This document shows positions 1-9,398 of a DNA stretch of 64,000 nucleotides, one piece after another. Every line of letters begins with the position of its first letter. Position 1 is the first letter of the stretch. A model generated the notes under the pieces. The model saw nothing but the letters and a program-made list of their open reading frames with translations. It was not told where the DNA came from and did not search any database. Origin of the DNA: Streptomyces hygroscopicus (GTDB lineage Bacteria > Actinomycetota > Actinomycetes > Streptomycetales > Streptomycetaceae). The DNA lies in the NCBI GenBank assembly GCA_002021875.1, contig CP018627.1, positions 5,704,001-5,768,000 of the forward strand, in the 5' to 3' direction. A program made the position numbers and the translations under genes.

Positions 1-264
1 GCCCTTGTCGCCGCCGGCGCCCATGCCCTCGAAGATCTCCTTGCACATGGGACACACCGGGTACTTCTTCGGGTCACGACCCGGGACCCAGACCTTGCCA
101 CAGAGTGCGACGACGGGAGATCCGGAGAGGGCGCTCTCCATGATCTTGTCTTTCTGTACATAGTGGGCATAGCGCTCGTGGTCGCCGTCACCGTGCGACA
201 CCTGAGGTGTCGGCTCAACGAGGGTCCCCGTGCCTGCCCCGCGCTCGGGCTCAAGAGTGCTCAT
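1..264 (-). CDS. DUF3039 family zinc-ribbon protein (partial, C-terminus off window)
   Basis: The reading frame opens with ATG at 264 and runs off the left edge, so 88 residues are visible. It starts MSTLEPERGAGTG and contains the conserved block ERYAHYVQKDKI, then ALCGKVWVPGRDPKKYP followed by CPMC. This pattern of a single Cys followed by a CxxC in a short actinobacterial protein is typical of DUF3039. The family has no assigned function; the cysteines suggest metal binding, which is inference. It is transcribed leftwards, upstream of and away from the yqgE-like gene's end. Confidence 0.85.
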   Translation of the reverse strand, partial: MSTLEPERGAGTGTLVEPTPQVSHGDGDHERYAHYVQKDKIMESALSGSPVVALCGKVWVPGRDPKKYPVCPMCKEIFEGMGAGGDKG

Positions 265-285
265 ACAGCCCTAGGGTACTCATGC

Positions 286-873
286 CTAGTTGAGAGAAGG
301 GTCGTCCGGATACGTGGCGACCATGGCCAGCTCACTGCGCTGGCGGCGCAGCACCGCGCGCCACAGCCGCTCGGGGGCGGGCGAGGACACATCGCCCGGT
401 TCCGACTCCACCACGTACCACGCGCCCTCGGCGAGCTCGTCCTCCAGTTGCCCCGGCCCCCAGCCCGCGTAACCGGCGAAGATCCGCAAGGACCCCACGG
501 CGGCCGCCAGCAGCTCCGGCGGCGCCTCCAGGTCGACCAGCCCGATCGCCCCGTGCACTCTGCGCCAGCCGAGTGGCCCGTCCTCGGTGCGCGCCGCGGA
601 CCGCCCCGATTCGCCCGGGACGACGGCCACGCCCAGCGCGGAGTCCAGCGAGACCGGACCGCCCTGGAAGACCACCCCCGGCTCCCCGGCCAGCTCGGCC
701 CACGACTCCAGGATGTCGCCCACCCCCACCGGGGTCGGGCGGTTCAGGACCACACCGAGCGAGCCCTCCTCGTCGTGATCGAGGAGGAGCACCACCGCGC
801 GGTCGAAATTCGGGTCAGCAAGCGCCGGTGTCGCGACAAGCAGCCGTCCTGTGAGCGAGGACACCTCGGTCAT
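286..873 (-). CDS. YqgE/AlgH family protein (UPF0301)
   Basis: The 195-residue product starts MTEVSSLTGRLLVATPAL and shows the family hallmarks FDRAVVLLLDHDEEGSLGVV, then LNRPTP and FQGGPV. Its length matches the roughly 190 residues of E. coli YqgE. An upstream in-frame ATG at 891 would add six residues, but the ATG at 873 is preceded by a GGGGGA stretch and fits homologues better. The family is a conserved cytoplasmic protein of unknown biochemical role. It lies divergent to murA, an arrangement I recall from other Streptomyces. Confidence 0.9.
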   Translation of the reverse strand: MTEVSSLTGRLLVATPALADPNFDRAVVLLLDHDEEGSLGVVLNRPTPVGVGDILESWAELAGEPGVVFQGGPVSLDSALGVAVVPGESGRSAARTEDGPLGWRRVHGAIGLVDLEAPPELLAAAVGSLRIFAGYAGWGPGQLEDELAEGAWYVVESEPGDVSSPAPERLWRAVLRRQRSELAMVATYPDDPSLN

Positions 874-1128
874 GGCCACATGATCCCCCATATCCGGGCC
901 GGAGGGGGAGTGGAAGACGAGTCCCGTATGAGAGCAGGTCGGGGCGCAAGACAGCAGATGCGGCGCACGTGACTGTGGGCTCTTCGAGAGGGACGGAACG
1001 TGTTGCAGCCCACTCGGGAGGACTCAATGCGCGCAAGAGCCTTACGGAGGCGGTCTCCAGGGCCATTACTCTTGCCCTTTGGCCCCTGTGCCTTTTGGCC
1101 CCTGCCCGTCTCAGGAACGCGAGACCCG

Positions 1129-2472
1129 ATGACCCGCTCGAACGATGTCCTGCTCGTCCACGGCGGCACCCCGCTCGAAGGCGAGATCCGTGTCCGCGGC
1201 GCGAAGAACCTCGTGCCGAAGGCCATGGTGGCCGCCCTGCTCGGCAGTGGGCCCAGCAGGCTGCGCAACGTCCCCGACATCCGCGATGTGCGGGTGGTGC
1301 GCGGGCTGCTGCAGCTGCACGGCGTGACGGTGCGCCCCGGTGACGAGTCCGGTGAGCTGGTGCTCGACCCCACGCATGTGGAGAGCGCCAATGTCGCCGA
1401 CATCGACGCGCACGCCGGTTCCTCGCGGATCCCGATCCTCTTCTGCGGCCCGCTGCTGCACCGTCTCGGCCACGCCTTCATCCCGGGCCTGGGCGGCTGT
1501 GACATCGGCGGCCGGCCGATCGACTTCCACTTCGACGTACTGCGCCAGTTCGGGGCGACGATCGAGAAGCGGGCGGACGGGCAGTACCTGGAGGCCCCGC
1601 AGCGGCTGCGCGGCACCAAGATCCGGCTGCCGTACCCCTCGGTGGGCTCCACCGAGCAGGTGCTGCTGACGGCGGTGCTCGCCGAGGGTGTGACGGAACT
1701 CTCCAACGCGGCGGTCGAGCCGGAGATCGAGGACCTCATCTGCGTGCTGCAGAAGATGGGCGCCATCATCTCCATGGACACCGACCGCACGATCCGGATC
1801 ACCGGTGTCGACAAGCTCGGCGGCTACAACCACCGCGCCCTCCCGGACCGCCTGGAGGCCGCCTCCTGGGCGAGCGCGGCGCTGGCGACCGAGGGCAGCA
1901 TCTATGTGCGCGGCGCCCGGCAGCGCGAGATGATGACCTTCCTGAACACCTACCGCAAGGTGGGCGGCGCCTTCGACATCGGCGACGAGGGCATACGGTT
2001 CTGGCACCCCGGCGGCAAGCTCGACGCGATCGCCCTGGAGACCGACGTCCACCCCGGCTTCCAGACCGACTGGCAGCAGCCGCTGGTGGTGGCCCTGACC
2101 CAGGCGTCGGGCCTGTCCATCGTCCACGAGACGGTCTACGAGTCGCGGCTGGGCTTCACCTCGGCGCTCAACCAGATGGGCGCCCACATCCAGCTCTACC
2201 GCGAATGCCTGGGCGGCTCCGCGTGCCGGTTCGGCCAGCGCAACTTCCTGCACTCCGCGGTCGTCTCCGGCCCCACCAAGCTCCAGGGCGCCGACCTGAT
2301 CATCCCCGACCTGCGCGGCGGCTTCTCCTACCTGATCGCGGCCCTGGCGGCCCAGGGCACCTCGCGGGTCCACGGCATCGACCTGATCAACCGCGGCTAC
2401 GAGAACTTCATGGAGAAGCTCGTGGAGCTGGGCGCCAAGGTAGAACTCCCGGGCGGCACCGCCCCCGCATAA
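1129..2472 (+). CDS. murA: UDP-N-acetylglucosamine 1-carboxyvinyltransferase MurA
   Basis: MurA transfers enolpyruvate from PEP to UDP-GlcNAc, the first committed step of peptidoglycan synthesis. The 447-residue product keeps the full two-domain EPSP-synthase-like fold: RVRGAKNLVPKAMVAALL with the substrate-binding Lys-Asn near the N-terminus, and GGCDIGGRP with the catalytic Cys at about residue 124. That Cys is the fosfomycin target in most bacteria; the M. tuberculosis enzyme has Asp there. The C-terminus is standard (LINRGYENFMEKLVELGAKV). The start was chosen by homology at ATG 1129, which lacks a good Shine-Dalgarno. An in-frame ATG at 1027 directly behind GGAGG would add a 34-residue non-conserved extension. 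Confidence 0.95.
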   Translation: MTRSNDVLLVHGGTPLEGEIRVRGAKNLVPKAMVAALLGSGPSRLRNVPDIRDVRVVRGLLQLHGVTVRPGDESGELVLDPTHVESANVADIDAHAGSSRIPILFCGPLLHRLGHAFIPGLGGCDIGGRPIDFHFDVLRQFGATIEKRADGQYLEAPQRLRGTKIRLPYPSVGSTEQVLLTAVLAEGVTELSNAAVEPEIEDLICVLQKMGAIISMDTDRTIRITGVDKLGGYNHRALPDRLEAASWASAALATEGSIYVRGARQREMMTFLNTYRKVGGAFDIGDEGIRFWHPGGKLDAIALETDVHPGFQTDWQQPLVVALTQASGLSIVHETVYESRLGFTSALNQMGAHIQLYRECLGGSACRFGQRNFLHSAVVSGPTKLQGADLIIPDLRGGFSYLIAALAAQGTSRVHGIDLINRGYENFMEKLVELGAKVELPGGTAPA

Positions 2473-2795
2473 CCCCTCCCCCGGCCCGACGGCCAAGCCC
2501 CGACCACCACGGCCAGCCCGCCCCGGCACCCGGGGCGGGCTGCCCCATCCCCACACCCCGAGCCACGACGACGCCCCCCGCCGGGGGGATGCAGCGTGGG
2601 GAAGCTGGTCGGGCTCGGCTCGGAGGTGGAGCTGCCGGGGGCCGCGCGGCCCGCGCGGGCGCGGTGGCGCCGAGTCCGACGCCTCGTAGCGGCGGGCTCG
2701 GGCGCCGTAGGCCGCGTAGACGGGTCTCAGGGCCCGTAGGAGCGCCAAAAGGGGCGGCCACCCGGAGGGTGACCGCCCCTTTCGTTCGCGAGGGC
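2473..2795. other. Convergent intergenic region between murA and hup
   Basis: No gene is supported here. The stretch is GC-skewed, lacks convincing codon structure on either strand, and ends in the bidirectional hairpin described separately. Confidence 0.6.
2747..2783. terminator. Bidirectional hairpin terminator between murA and hup
   Basis: A 13-bp stem (2751-2763 with 2767-2779, one mismatch) closes a 3-base GGA loop. It is flanked by AAAA on the left and TTT on the right, so it can act for hup on the minus strand and for murA on the plus strand. Confidence 0.8.
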
Positions 2796-3077
2796 TTACT
2801 TGCCCTTGGCGGCTTCCTTGAGCTTGGAGCCCGCGGAGACCTTCACGCTGTAGCCGGCCGGGATCTCGATCGGCTCACCGGTCTGCGGGTTGCGCGCGGT
2901 GCGAGCGGCACGGTGGGTGCGCTCGAAGGTCAGGAAGCCGGGGATGGTGACCTTCTCGTCGCCCTTCGCGACGACCTCACCGGTCACCTCGGCGAGGGCG
3001 GCCAGCACGGCGTCGGCGTCCTTTCGGGTCACCTCGGCGCGCTCGGACAGAGCGGCCACCAGCTCACTGCGGTTCAT
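2796..3077 (-). CDS. hup: HU-family nucleoid-associated DNA-binding protein
   Basis: This 93-residue histone-like protein bends and compacts DNA. It starts MNRSELVAALSERAEVTRKD and contains the DNA-binding arm signature FLTFERTHRAARTARNPQTG followed by a beta hairpin and KLKEAAKGK. It is the short form without the lysine-rich histone-H1-like tail of the second Streptomyces HU (HupS). A GGGAG Shine-Dalgarno lies just upstream of the ATG. In S. coelicolor the equivalent gene next to murA is hupA (from memory). Confidence 0.95.
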   Translation of the reverse strand: MNRSELVAALSERAEVTRKDADAVLAALAEVTGEVVAKGDEKVTIPGFLTFERTHRAARTARNPQTGEPIEIPAGYSVKVSAGSKLKEAAKGK

Positions 3078-3332
3078 GTTGTACTCCCGTGTTCATCTTG
3101 CCAATGAGGCGTGAGATCGAAGCCGATGCTGCCAGGGCCCTCGGACAGTCCCCGGACCCGGGTCTGCTGTTCAGACCCTCGCGCCCGGAACGCATCCTGC
3201 CCGCACCTGTGGCGGGAAAGCCAATCCGGAGCCCTCGAGAGTCACACGAAAAGCGCCGTGGCGGTCGTTTTCCTGCCCGCCACCCTAAGGCTGCCTCCGG
3301 GACCCCACAGCGCGCGACGCGCCGTGCCGGGC

Positions 3333-4754
3333 CTAGACCGCAGTGGTACCGGTCACAGGGCGCGCCGCGTCCCGTACGGCTCCGGCGACCGCCCCCGCGA
3401 CCTTGTCGTTGAAGACGCTCGGAATGATGTAGTTGGCGTTGAGCTCGTCGTCGTGGACGACGTCCGCGAGCGCGCCGGCAGCGGCCAGCATCATCTCGGT
3501 GTTCACCGTACGCGACTGCGCGTCCAGCAAACCACGGAAAACGCCCGGGAACACCAGCACGTTGTTGATCTGGTTCGGGAAGTCCGAGCGCCCGGTGGCC
3601 ACCACCGCGGCGGTCTGGCGGGCGATCGCCGGGTCCACCTCGGGGTCGGGGTTGGCGAGCGCGAAGACGATCGCGCCGTCCGCCATGGCGGCCACGTCGT
3701 CGCCCGAGAGCACGTTCGGGGCCGAGACGCCGATGAAGACGTCCGCGCCGCGCACGGCCTCGCGCAGGGTGCCCGTGACGCCCTCCGGGTTGGTGTTGTC
3801 GGCGATCCAGCGCAGCGGGGACTCCGGGTCGGCGGAGACCAGGTCCTCGCGCCCGGCGTGCACCACGCCGTGGATGTCGGCGACCACCGCGTGCCGCACG
3901 CCCGCGGCGATCAGCAGCCGCAGGATGGCGGTGCCGGCGGCGCCCGCGCCGGACATGACGACCCTCACATCCTCGATCTTCTTGTCGACCACCCGCAGCG
4001 CGTTGGTGAGGGCGGCCAGCACCACGATCGCGGTGCCGTGCTGGTCGTCGTGGAAGACCGGGATGTCCACGGACTCGCGCAGCCGTGCCTCGATCTCGAA
4101 GCAGCGGGGAGCGGAGATGTCCTCCAGGTTGATCCCCGCGAAGCCGGGGGCGATGGCCTTCACGATCGCGACGATCTCGTCGGTGTCCTGGGTGTCCAGG
4201 CAGATCGGCCAGGCGTCGATGCCCGCGAAGCGCTTGAACAGGGCCGCCTTGCCCTCCATGACCGGCAGGGCCGCCTTGGGGCCGATGTTGCCGAGGCCGA
4301 GGACCGCGGAGCCGTCGGTGACGACGGCCACACTGTTGCGCTTGATGGTGAGGCGCCGGGCGTCCTCGGGGTTCTCCGCGATGGCCTGGCAGACCCGGGC
4401 GACGCCCGGGGTGTAGACCATGGAGAGGTCGTCACGGTTGCGGATGGGGTGTTTCGACGACATCTCGATCTTGCCGCCGAGGTGCATCAGGAACGTACGG
4501 TCGGAGACCTTGCCGAGCGAGACACCTTCGATGCCCCGCAGCTTCTCCACGATTTCCTGGGCGTGCGCGGTCGAGGTGGCGGCGATGGTGACGTCGATAC
4601 GGAGCTTCTCGTGGCCGGAAGCGGTCACATCGAGGCCCGTGACCGAGCCACCGGAGGACTCCACGGCCGTGGTCAGCTGGCTGACCGCGGTACCGCTCGC
4701 GGGCACCTCCAGCCGGACCGTAATCGAGTACGAGACGCTGGGCGCCGTTGCCAT
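3333..4754 (-). CDS. NAD-dependent malic enzyme with N-terminal ACT domain
   Basis: The enzyme catalyses oxidative decarboxylation of malate to pyruvate. The 473-residue protein begins MATAPSVSYSITVRLEVP with an ACT-like regulatory domain (about residues 1-90). The malic enzyme core follows: YTPGVARVC with the catalytic Tyr (about 115), GPKAALPVMEGKAALFK with the catalytic Lys, FHDDQHGTA metal ligands, and the Rossmann motif MSGAGAAGTAI (about 265). The start at 4754 is supported by GAGGAAG upstream; a longer frame to 4832 is not conserved. The ACT domain suggests amino-acid or allosteric control, which is inference. In S. coelicolor the equivalent locus neighbours hupA. Confidence 0.93.
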   Translation of the reverse strand: MATAPSVSYSITVRLEVPASGTAVSQLTTAVESSGGSVTGLDVTASGHEKLRIDVTIAATSTAHAQEIVEKLRGIEGVSLGKVSDRTFLMHLGGKIEMSSKHPIRNRDDLSMVYTPGVARVCQAIAENPEDARRLTIKRNSVAVVTDGSAVLGLGNIGPKAALPVMEGKAALFKRFAGIDAWPICLDTQDTDEIVAIVKAIAPGFAGINLEDISAPRCFEIEARLRESVDIPVFHDDQHGTAIVVLAALTNALRVVDKKIEDVRVVMSGAGAAGTAILRLLIAAGVRHAVVADIHGVVHAGREDLVSADPESPLRWIADNTNPEGVTGTLREAVRGADVFIGVSAPNVLSGDDVAAMADGAIVFALANPDPEVDPAIARQTAAVVATGRSDFPNQINNVLVFPGVFRGLLDAQSRTVNTEMMLAAAGALADVVHDDELNANYIIPSVFNDKVAGAVAGAVRDAARPVTGTTAV

Positions 4755-5023
4755 GGCCTGCTTCCTCTGCTTTCCCTTGTTCATGCTGTCCGGGCCGCGG
4801 GATTGCCGGGCCACGTCCTCAGATAGTTGCACCTACCTCTCGGTACGGGGTAACCCGCCCCGACTTTCGGACATATTGTTCTGACATAGCAGAGTGGGGT
4901 CAGCCGAGTGGAAAGCCCCACTCCTTCGCGGGAACGCCTGGCGAGGCGGGCCGTCCGCCGCATCCACCGTCCTAGGCTCTGGCGCGCTACAGCGTCAGAG
5001 GAAGAGACAAGAGGAGCGCGGGC

Positions 5024-5233
5024 ATGGCTCAGGGCACCGTGAAGTGGTTCAACGCCGAGAAGGGCTACGGCTTCATCGCCCAGGAGGACGGCGGACCGGA
5101 CGTCTTCGTCCACTACAGCTCGATCGACGGGAGCGGCTACCGCAGCCTGGTCGACGAGCAGCGGGTCGAATTCCAGATCGTGCAGGGCCGCAAGGGCCCG
5201 CAAGCGGAAGAGGTCCGCATCCTGGGCGGCTGA
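5024..5233 (+). CDS. Cold-shock domain protein (CspA-like)
   Basis: A 69-residue single-domain OB-fold protein that binds single-stranded RNA or DNA. Both nucleic-acid motifs are present: RNP1 in EKGYGFIAQ and RNP2 in DVFVHYSSI. It starts [13 protein letters not shown], the standard cold-shock opening, and has an AGGAG Shine-Dalgarno eight bases upstream. The gene is monocistronic, between two leftward genes, and likely acts as an RNA chaperone. The specific paralogue cannot be told from sequence alone. Confidence 0.95.
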   Translation: MAQGTVKWFNAEKGYGFIAQEDGGPDVFVHYSSIDGSGYRSLVDEQRVEFQIVQGRKGPQAEEVRILGG

Positions 5234-5526
5234 CACCGCCCGGCGCGGACCTCGTACGCAAAAGATGAGGGTTCGGAAGAGAAGGGTGGCACCGACCCGC
5301 CATGCTCGCCTCGCGGCAAGTGGTCGCTCGAAGCGACGAAGGTTGGGCCCGGGGGCTTGGATCGGGCCGGTGCCACGTCAAGGCTAACAAACAGGTCCGG
5401 GAAGGGATTCCCCTCCCGGGGGTTGATTTCGCCCCCGCCGTCCCGAGCGGACCAGGCCCCCCTTACGGCCGCCTCCCAGCGGCGGCCGGGGGGCCTGGGC
5501 GCCCCCGGCCGAGCGTGCCGGAAGAT

Positions 5527-8055
5527 TCACTCCCGCAGCAGGTCGGGGACGCCGTGGGGGTCCGGCTCGTCGCGTGCGCCCGACACCACCGTCAGCCGCT
5601 GGGTCGCGCGGGTGAGCGCCACGTACAGCACCCGTAGCCCCGCGGGCGACTCGTCGGCGATCTCGGCGGGCGAGACCACGACCGTCGCGTCGTACTCCAG
5701 CCCCTTCGCCTCCAGGCTGCCCAGCGCCACCACCCGGTGGCCCAGACCGGTCAGCCACTGACGGGCCTGCTCGCGGCGGTTCATCGCGACGACGACGCCG
5801 ACGGTGCCCTCCACCTCGTCCAGCAGCCGGAGCGCCTCCCGGCGCGCGGCCGCGCCGAGGTCGCCGTCCACGCCCGGTGCGAACTGCGGCTCCACGCCCG
5901 TGGAGCGGACCGCCTCGGGCGCGGGGGTGCCGGGCATCGCGAGCGTGAGGACCCTGGTGGCCAGCTCGGCGATCTCGGACGGGTTGCGGTAGTTGACGGT
6001 GAGGGTGAAGCGGCGGCGCGGGCGGCTGCCGAGCGCCTCGTCCCGGGCCCGCCCCGCCTCGTCCGGGTCGGACCAGGAACTTTGGGCCGGGTCGCCGACG
6101 ACCGTCCAGGTGGCGTGGCGGCCACGCCGTCCGACCATCCGCCACTGCATGGGGGTGAGGTCCTGCGCCTCGTCGACGATGACGTGGGCGTAGTCGGCGC
6201 GCTCCCGCTCGGCCCGGTCGGCGCGGCTGCGGCGGGGGCCGACGCGGTCGGCGTAGGTGGTCAGCTCCTCCAGACCGGTCAACTGGTCCAGCGGATCCAC
6301 CTCGCGGGGGGTCGCGGGGCGGGCGGGGAGGCCCAGCAGGGTGTTCAGCTCGTCCAGCAGCGCCACGTCGTGGACCGACAGCGGGCCCTGCCCGTCCGGG
6401 CCGAGCCGGGCCAGCGACCGGGCCACCTGGCGGACCTCGCGGGGGTTGAGCACCCTCCGCGACCAGCGCGCCAACCGCTTCTCGTCGGCCATGGCGGCGA
6501 GGACGGAGCGGGGGGTGAGCTCGGGCCACCAGGCGTCCAGGAACTCCTGGAAGACGTCCTCGGAGGAGATGTCCTCGTCGAAACCCTCCCGCGCCTCGGC
6601 GGCCAGCTCGGGGTCGGTGTAGCGCCGGGGCGCGCCGGAGCGGGTCCACAGCGCGTCCAGGAGCAGCCGACGGGCGCGGGGGCGCAGCAGGTTGACGGGT
6701 GCGGTGCCGCCCAGCACGTTCTGGCGGATGCGGCGCAGCTCATCGGCGTCCAGCTCGATCCGGGCGCCGAAGGCGACCACGCGCAGCCGCTCGGGCGGGC
6801 CGCCGGGTCTGGTCCCGGAGCCCGCGCCGGGTCTGCCGCCGTCGTTCGGCGAGGTCGCGGCGGGGGCGCCGAGCGCCGCGTCGAGGGTCAACTGGCCGTC
6901 GTCCGACGGTGAGGCCGACGAGGGGTCTGACGAAGAGTTCGATGAATGATCCGACGGCGAGGCCGATCCGGCGGCGGCTCCCCGCGGCATCTCCAGCGCG
7001 CCGCGGGCGGCCTTGCGCAGCACCCTCAGCATCCGGGAGGAGCCCTTGACGCGGGCCACGGCCGGGGTGTCGTACGTGGTGGCCTCGGCGCCCTCCACCA
7101 GGGAGCCCACCGCGCGGATGGCCACCTGGCCCTCCTCGCCCAGTGAGGGCAGCACGCCCTCGGTGTAGGCGACCAGCAGCGGGGTGGGGCTGACCACGAG
7201 GATGCCGCCCGCGTAGCGCCGCCGGTCCTGGTAGAGGAGGTACGCCGCGCGGTGCAGCGCGACCGCCGTCTTCCCGGTGCCGGGGCCGCCCTCGACCTCG
7301 GTGATGGAGGCGGCGGGGGCGCGGATCACCTGGTCCTGCTCGGCCTGGATGGAGGCGACGATGTCCCGCATGGTGTGGCCGCGGGCCTGGCCCAGCGCGG
7401 CCATCAGCGCGCCGTCGCCGACCACCGGCAGCGCGGCGCCGTCGAGGGTCGCGCTGAGCTCCGGGCGCAGCAGGTCGTCCTCGACGCCGAGCACCCGGCG
7501 GCCCTTGCTGCGGATCACCCGGCGGCGGACGACCCGGCCGGGGGCGACCGGAGTCGAGCGGTAGAAGGGCGCGGCGGCGGGCGCCCGCCAGTCGATCACC
7601 AGCGGTGCGTAGTCGGCGTCGAGCACGCCGATGCGGCCGATGTGCAGGGTTTCGGCGATCTCCGCGCGGTCGCCGTCCGGGCTGGTGCGGATGGCGTCGT
7701 CGGCGGGCTCGACGGAGGTGTAGGCGCCGTCGGGGCCGCGCTCGCCGTCCTTGCCCGGCAGCAGATCGATGCGGCCGAAGAGGAAGTCCTCGAACTCGCT
7801 GTTCAGCCGGTTGAGGTGGACCCCGGCCCGGAAGACCTGGGCGTCCCGTTCGGCGAGCGCCCCGGGCGTACCGACCTGGCCGCGCTTGGCGGCGTCGTCC
7901 ATGAGGAACTCCGCCTCGTGGATCTTCTCCTCGAGACGGTGGTACACCCGGTCCAGATGCGTCTGCTCGATCCGGATCTCGCGGTCCCGGACCCCGTCCG
8001 CGCCGTCCCGCCGCGGTGCCGTCCGGTCGTCATGCGTGGCGTTCTGCGCGGCCAC
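5527..8055 (-). CDS. HelD/UvrD-like superfamily 1 ATPase (RNA polymerase-associated helicase type)
   Basis: The 842-residue protein has a long N-terminal coiled-coil region (about residues 25-70, RIEQTHLDRVYHRLEEKIHEAE), characteristic of HelD-type RNA-polymerase-binding proteins. Then come Walker A EGGPGTGKTAVALH (about 258), motif II VIVDEAQDLTPMQ (about 626), and motif IV-VI segments including LYVALTRATQRL. A low-complexity Ser/Asp-rich linker (about 365-385) splits the ATPase. Known HelD proteins use ATP to remove or recycle stalled RNA polymerase; a Streptomyces paralogue (HelR) protects against rifamycins. No rifamycin-associated palindrome is visible upstream, so I would not call this HelR. 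The start is GTG 8055 behind AAGGGGG. Confidence 0.88.
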   Translation of the reverse strand: MAAQNATHDDRTAPRRDGADGVRDREIRIEQTHLDRVYHRLEEKIHEAEFLMDDAAKRGQVGTPGALAERDAQVFRAGVHLNRLNSEFEDFLFGRIDLLPGKDGERGPDGAYTSVEPADDAIRTSPDGDRAEIAETLHIGRIGVLDADYAPLVIDWRAPAAAPFYRSTPVAPGRVVRRRVIRSKGRRVLGVEDDLLRPELSATLDGAALPVVGDGALMAALGQARGHTMRDIVASIQAEQDQVIRAPAASITEVEGGPGTGKTAVALHRAAYLLYQDRRRYAGGILVVSPTPLLVAYTEGVLPSLGEEGQVAIRAVGSLVEGAEATTYDTPAVARVKGSSRMLRVLRKAARGALEMPRGAAAGSASPSDHSSNSSSDPSSASPSDDGQLTLDAALGAPAATSPNDGGRPGAGSGTRPGGPPERLRVVAFGARIELDADELRRIRQNVLGGTAPVNLLRPRARRLLLDALWTRSGAPRRYTDPELAAEAREGFDEDISSEDVFQEFLDAWWPELTPRSVLAAMADEKRLARWSRRVLNPREVRQVARSLARLGPDGQGPLSVHDVALLDELNTLLGLPARPATPREVDPLDQLTGLEELTTYADRVGPRRSRADRAERERADYAHVIVDEAQDLTPMQWRMVGRRGRHATWTVVGDPAQSSWSDPDEAGRARDEALGSRPRRRFTLTVNYRNPSEIAELATRVLTLAMPGTPAPEAVRSTGVEPQFAPGVDGDLGAAARREALRLLDEVEGTVGVVVAMNRREQARQWLTGLGHRVVALGSLEAKGLEYDATVVVSPAEIADESPAGLRVLYVALTRATQRLTVVSGARDEPDPHGVPDLLRE

Positions 8056-8118
8056 CCAGGCCCCCTTCTGTGTTCTTAAGGGCAGCCGTCAACCGTACAC
8101 CCCCGGGGAGAGGGATTT

Positions 8119-8880
8119 TCAGAGCCTGACCTCGGCCAGGCGCTGGCCGTCCAGCGTGCGGACCTCGAAACGCTCGATGTCGTCGGTGTTCATGGCGGCG
8201 CCGCCCTGGGCGTAGAGCGGCTCCTTGCTCCAGCGCGAGCCGTCCCCGTCCGTGATGCCGTAGCCCGATGTGGGCACGGCCCAGGTGGTGATGGTCTCCT
8301 CGTGGCCGTCCTTGCCGATGGCCACCAGGTCGCAGGTGCGCGGCCCCTTGAGGTTGCCCAGCTTGAGGGCGACGGAGGTGCCCCAGCCCTTCTGCTGCAG
8401 CGAGACGGACGCGTCCACCTTGGTGACCGGGTCCACCGCGCTGAACTTCTTGCCCTGGTCGTACACCTGCTGGGAGGTGGAGACCACCGCCTGGGTCTTC
8501 CCGCCGTCGTCGGAACTCGCGGTGAGCGCCGCTCCCGCGAGCGGGCCGCCGACGATGAGGACGGCGGCCGCGGCGACGAGGTAGAGCCGCCTTCTGCCGG
8601 ATGCCTTGCGGCTGACCGTGACGTCTTCCAGGAGCCGGTCGAGCAGTTCGGGCCCGGGGCGGGCGGTGACCACCGACGGATCCGGGAGCGCGGTGCCGTC
8701 GGCGGCGGTGGCGTACTCGGCCAGCAGGGGCGGGAGGCCCATCAGCTCGTCGAGCTCGGCGGCGCACCGCTCGCACCCGATGAGGTGGTCCTCGAAGCGC
8801 GCCGCGTCGGCGGGGTCGAGCACTCCGAGCGCATAGGCGCCGACCGCGGTGTGCTGCTGGTCGTCCGCTGCCGGCATCAT
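8119..8880 (-). CDS. Anti-sigma factor, ZAS zinc-binding, membrane anchored (RsuA-like)
   Basis: The 253-residue product has an N-terminal zinc-binding anti-sigma domain with an upstream His and HLIGCERCAAELDE giving the HxxxCxxC motif (about residues 32-39). One transmembrane helix follows (LYLVAAAAVLIVGGPLAGAAL, about 98-118), then an extracytoplasmic C-terminal domain of about 130 residues. Its ATG overlaps the sigma-factor stop by four bases (ATGA), the usual arrangement for a co-translated cognate pair. It should hold the sigma factor inactive at the membrane until an extracytoplasmic or redox signal arrives. The equivalent S. coelicolor gene is, from memory, rsuA. Confidence 0.88.
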   Translation of the reverse strand: MMPAADDQQHTAVGAYALGVLDPADAARFEDHLIGCERCAAELDELMGLPPLLAEYATAADGTALPDPSVVTARPGPELLDRLLEDVTVSRKASGRRRLYLVAAAAVLIVGGPLAGAALTASSDDGGKTQAVVSTSQQVYDQGKKFSAVDPVTKVDASVSLQQKGWGTSVALKLGNLKGPRTCDLVAIGKDGHEETITTWAVPTSGYGITDGDGSRWSKEPLYAQGGAAMNTDDIERFEVRTLDGQRLAEVRL

Positions 8881-9398
8881 GCCGTAACCCCCCGTTCCTC
8901 GAGCGAGAGCTTCAGGGAGCGCAGCGCGTAGAAGACCCGGGACCGTACCGTCCCGGCGGGAACGCCCAGCACTTCGGCCGCCTCACTCACCGTCCGTCCC
9001 TTGAAGTATGTCTCCACGAGGGCCGCTCTATGTGCATCGGTGAGGTCATTCAACGCGTCGGAAATGGTCATCTGGCGCAATGCGCGGTCGATGTCGTCCG
9101 CGGCGGGCATCACGTGGAGCGGTGCCGCGTCCACTTCATGGGGACGTGCGCGGCGCTGACGGTGGCCGTCGATGACGATGCGGCGGGCCACGGTCACCAG
9201 CCAGGGCCGTACCGACCCGCCGGAACGCCGGAGTTGGTCGGCGTTCCGCCAGGCCCGGAGCAAGGTCTCCTGGACCACGTCCTCGGCGCGATGCCGGTCG
9301 CCCGCGACCAGGCGCAGGACGAAGGCGAGAAGCGGGCCCGCGTGCTCCGCGTAGAGCGCGCGCATGAGCGCGTCGTCCGGTGTCGTCCTCTCGGTCAC
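8877..9398 (-). CDS. sigU: ECF RNA polymerase sigma factor (SigU/SigL-like)
   Basis: Region 2 is visible as LLAFVLRLVAGDRHRAEDVVQ then ETLLRAW, and region 4 as VSEAAEVLGVPAGTVRSRVF. The sequence resembles mycobacterial SigL, whose partner is also a ZAS anti-sigma factor. By synteny this corresponds to S. coelicolor sigU (recollection, not checked by alignment). The start is uncertain: GTG 9398 gives 173 residues beginning VTERTTPDDALM, while GTG 9473 would give 198 residues with a non-conserved leader. A perfect 12-bp palindrome TTGCGTACGCAA (9409-9420) lies just upstream of the preferred start. It is co-transcribed with the anti-sigma gene. Confidence 0.85.
   Translation of the reverse strand: MTERTTPDDALMRALYAEHAGPLLAFVLRLVAGDRHRAEDVVQETLLRAWRNADQLRRSGGSVRPWLVTVARRIVIDGHRQRRARPHEVDAAPLHVMPAADDIDRALRQMTISDALNDLTDAHRAALVETYFKGRTVSEAAEVLGVPAGTVRSRVFYALRSLKLSLEERGVTA

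Noticed and set aside
3111..4826. 571-codon plus-strand frame opposite the malic enzyme
   Set aside because: Antisense shadow; the opposite strand encodes a recognisable malic enzyme.
8056..8118. Rifamycin-associated element upstream of the HelD-like gene
   Set aside because: No matching palindrome is visible, so the HelR identity was not assigned.
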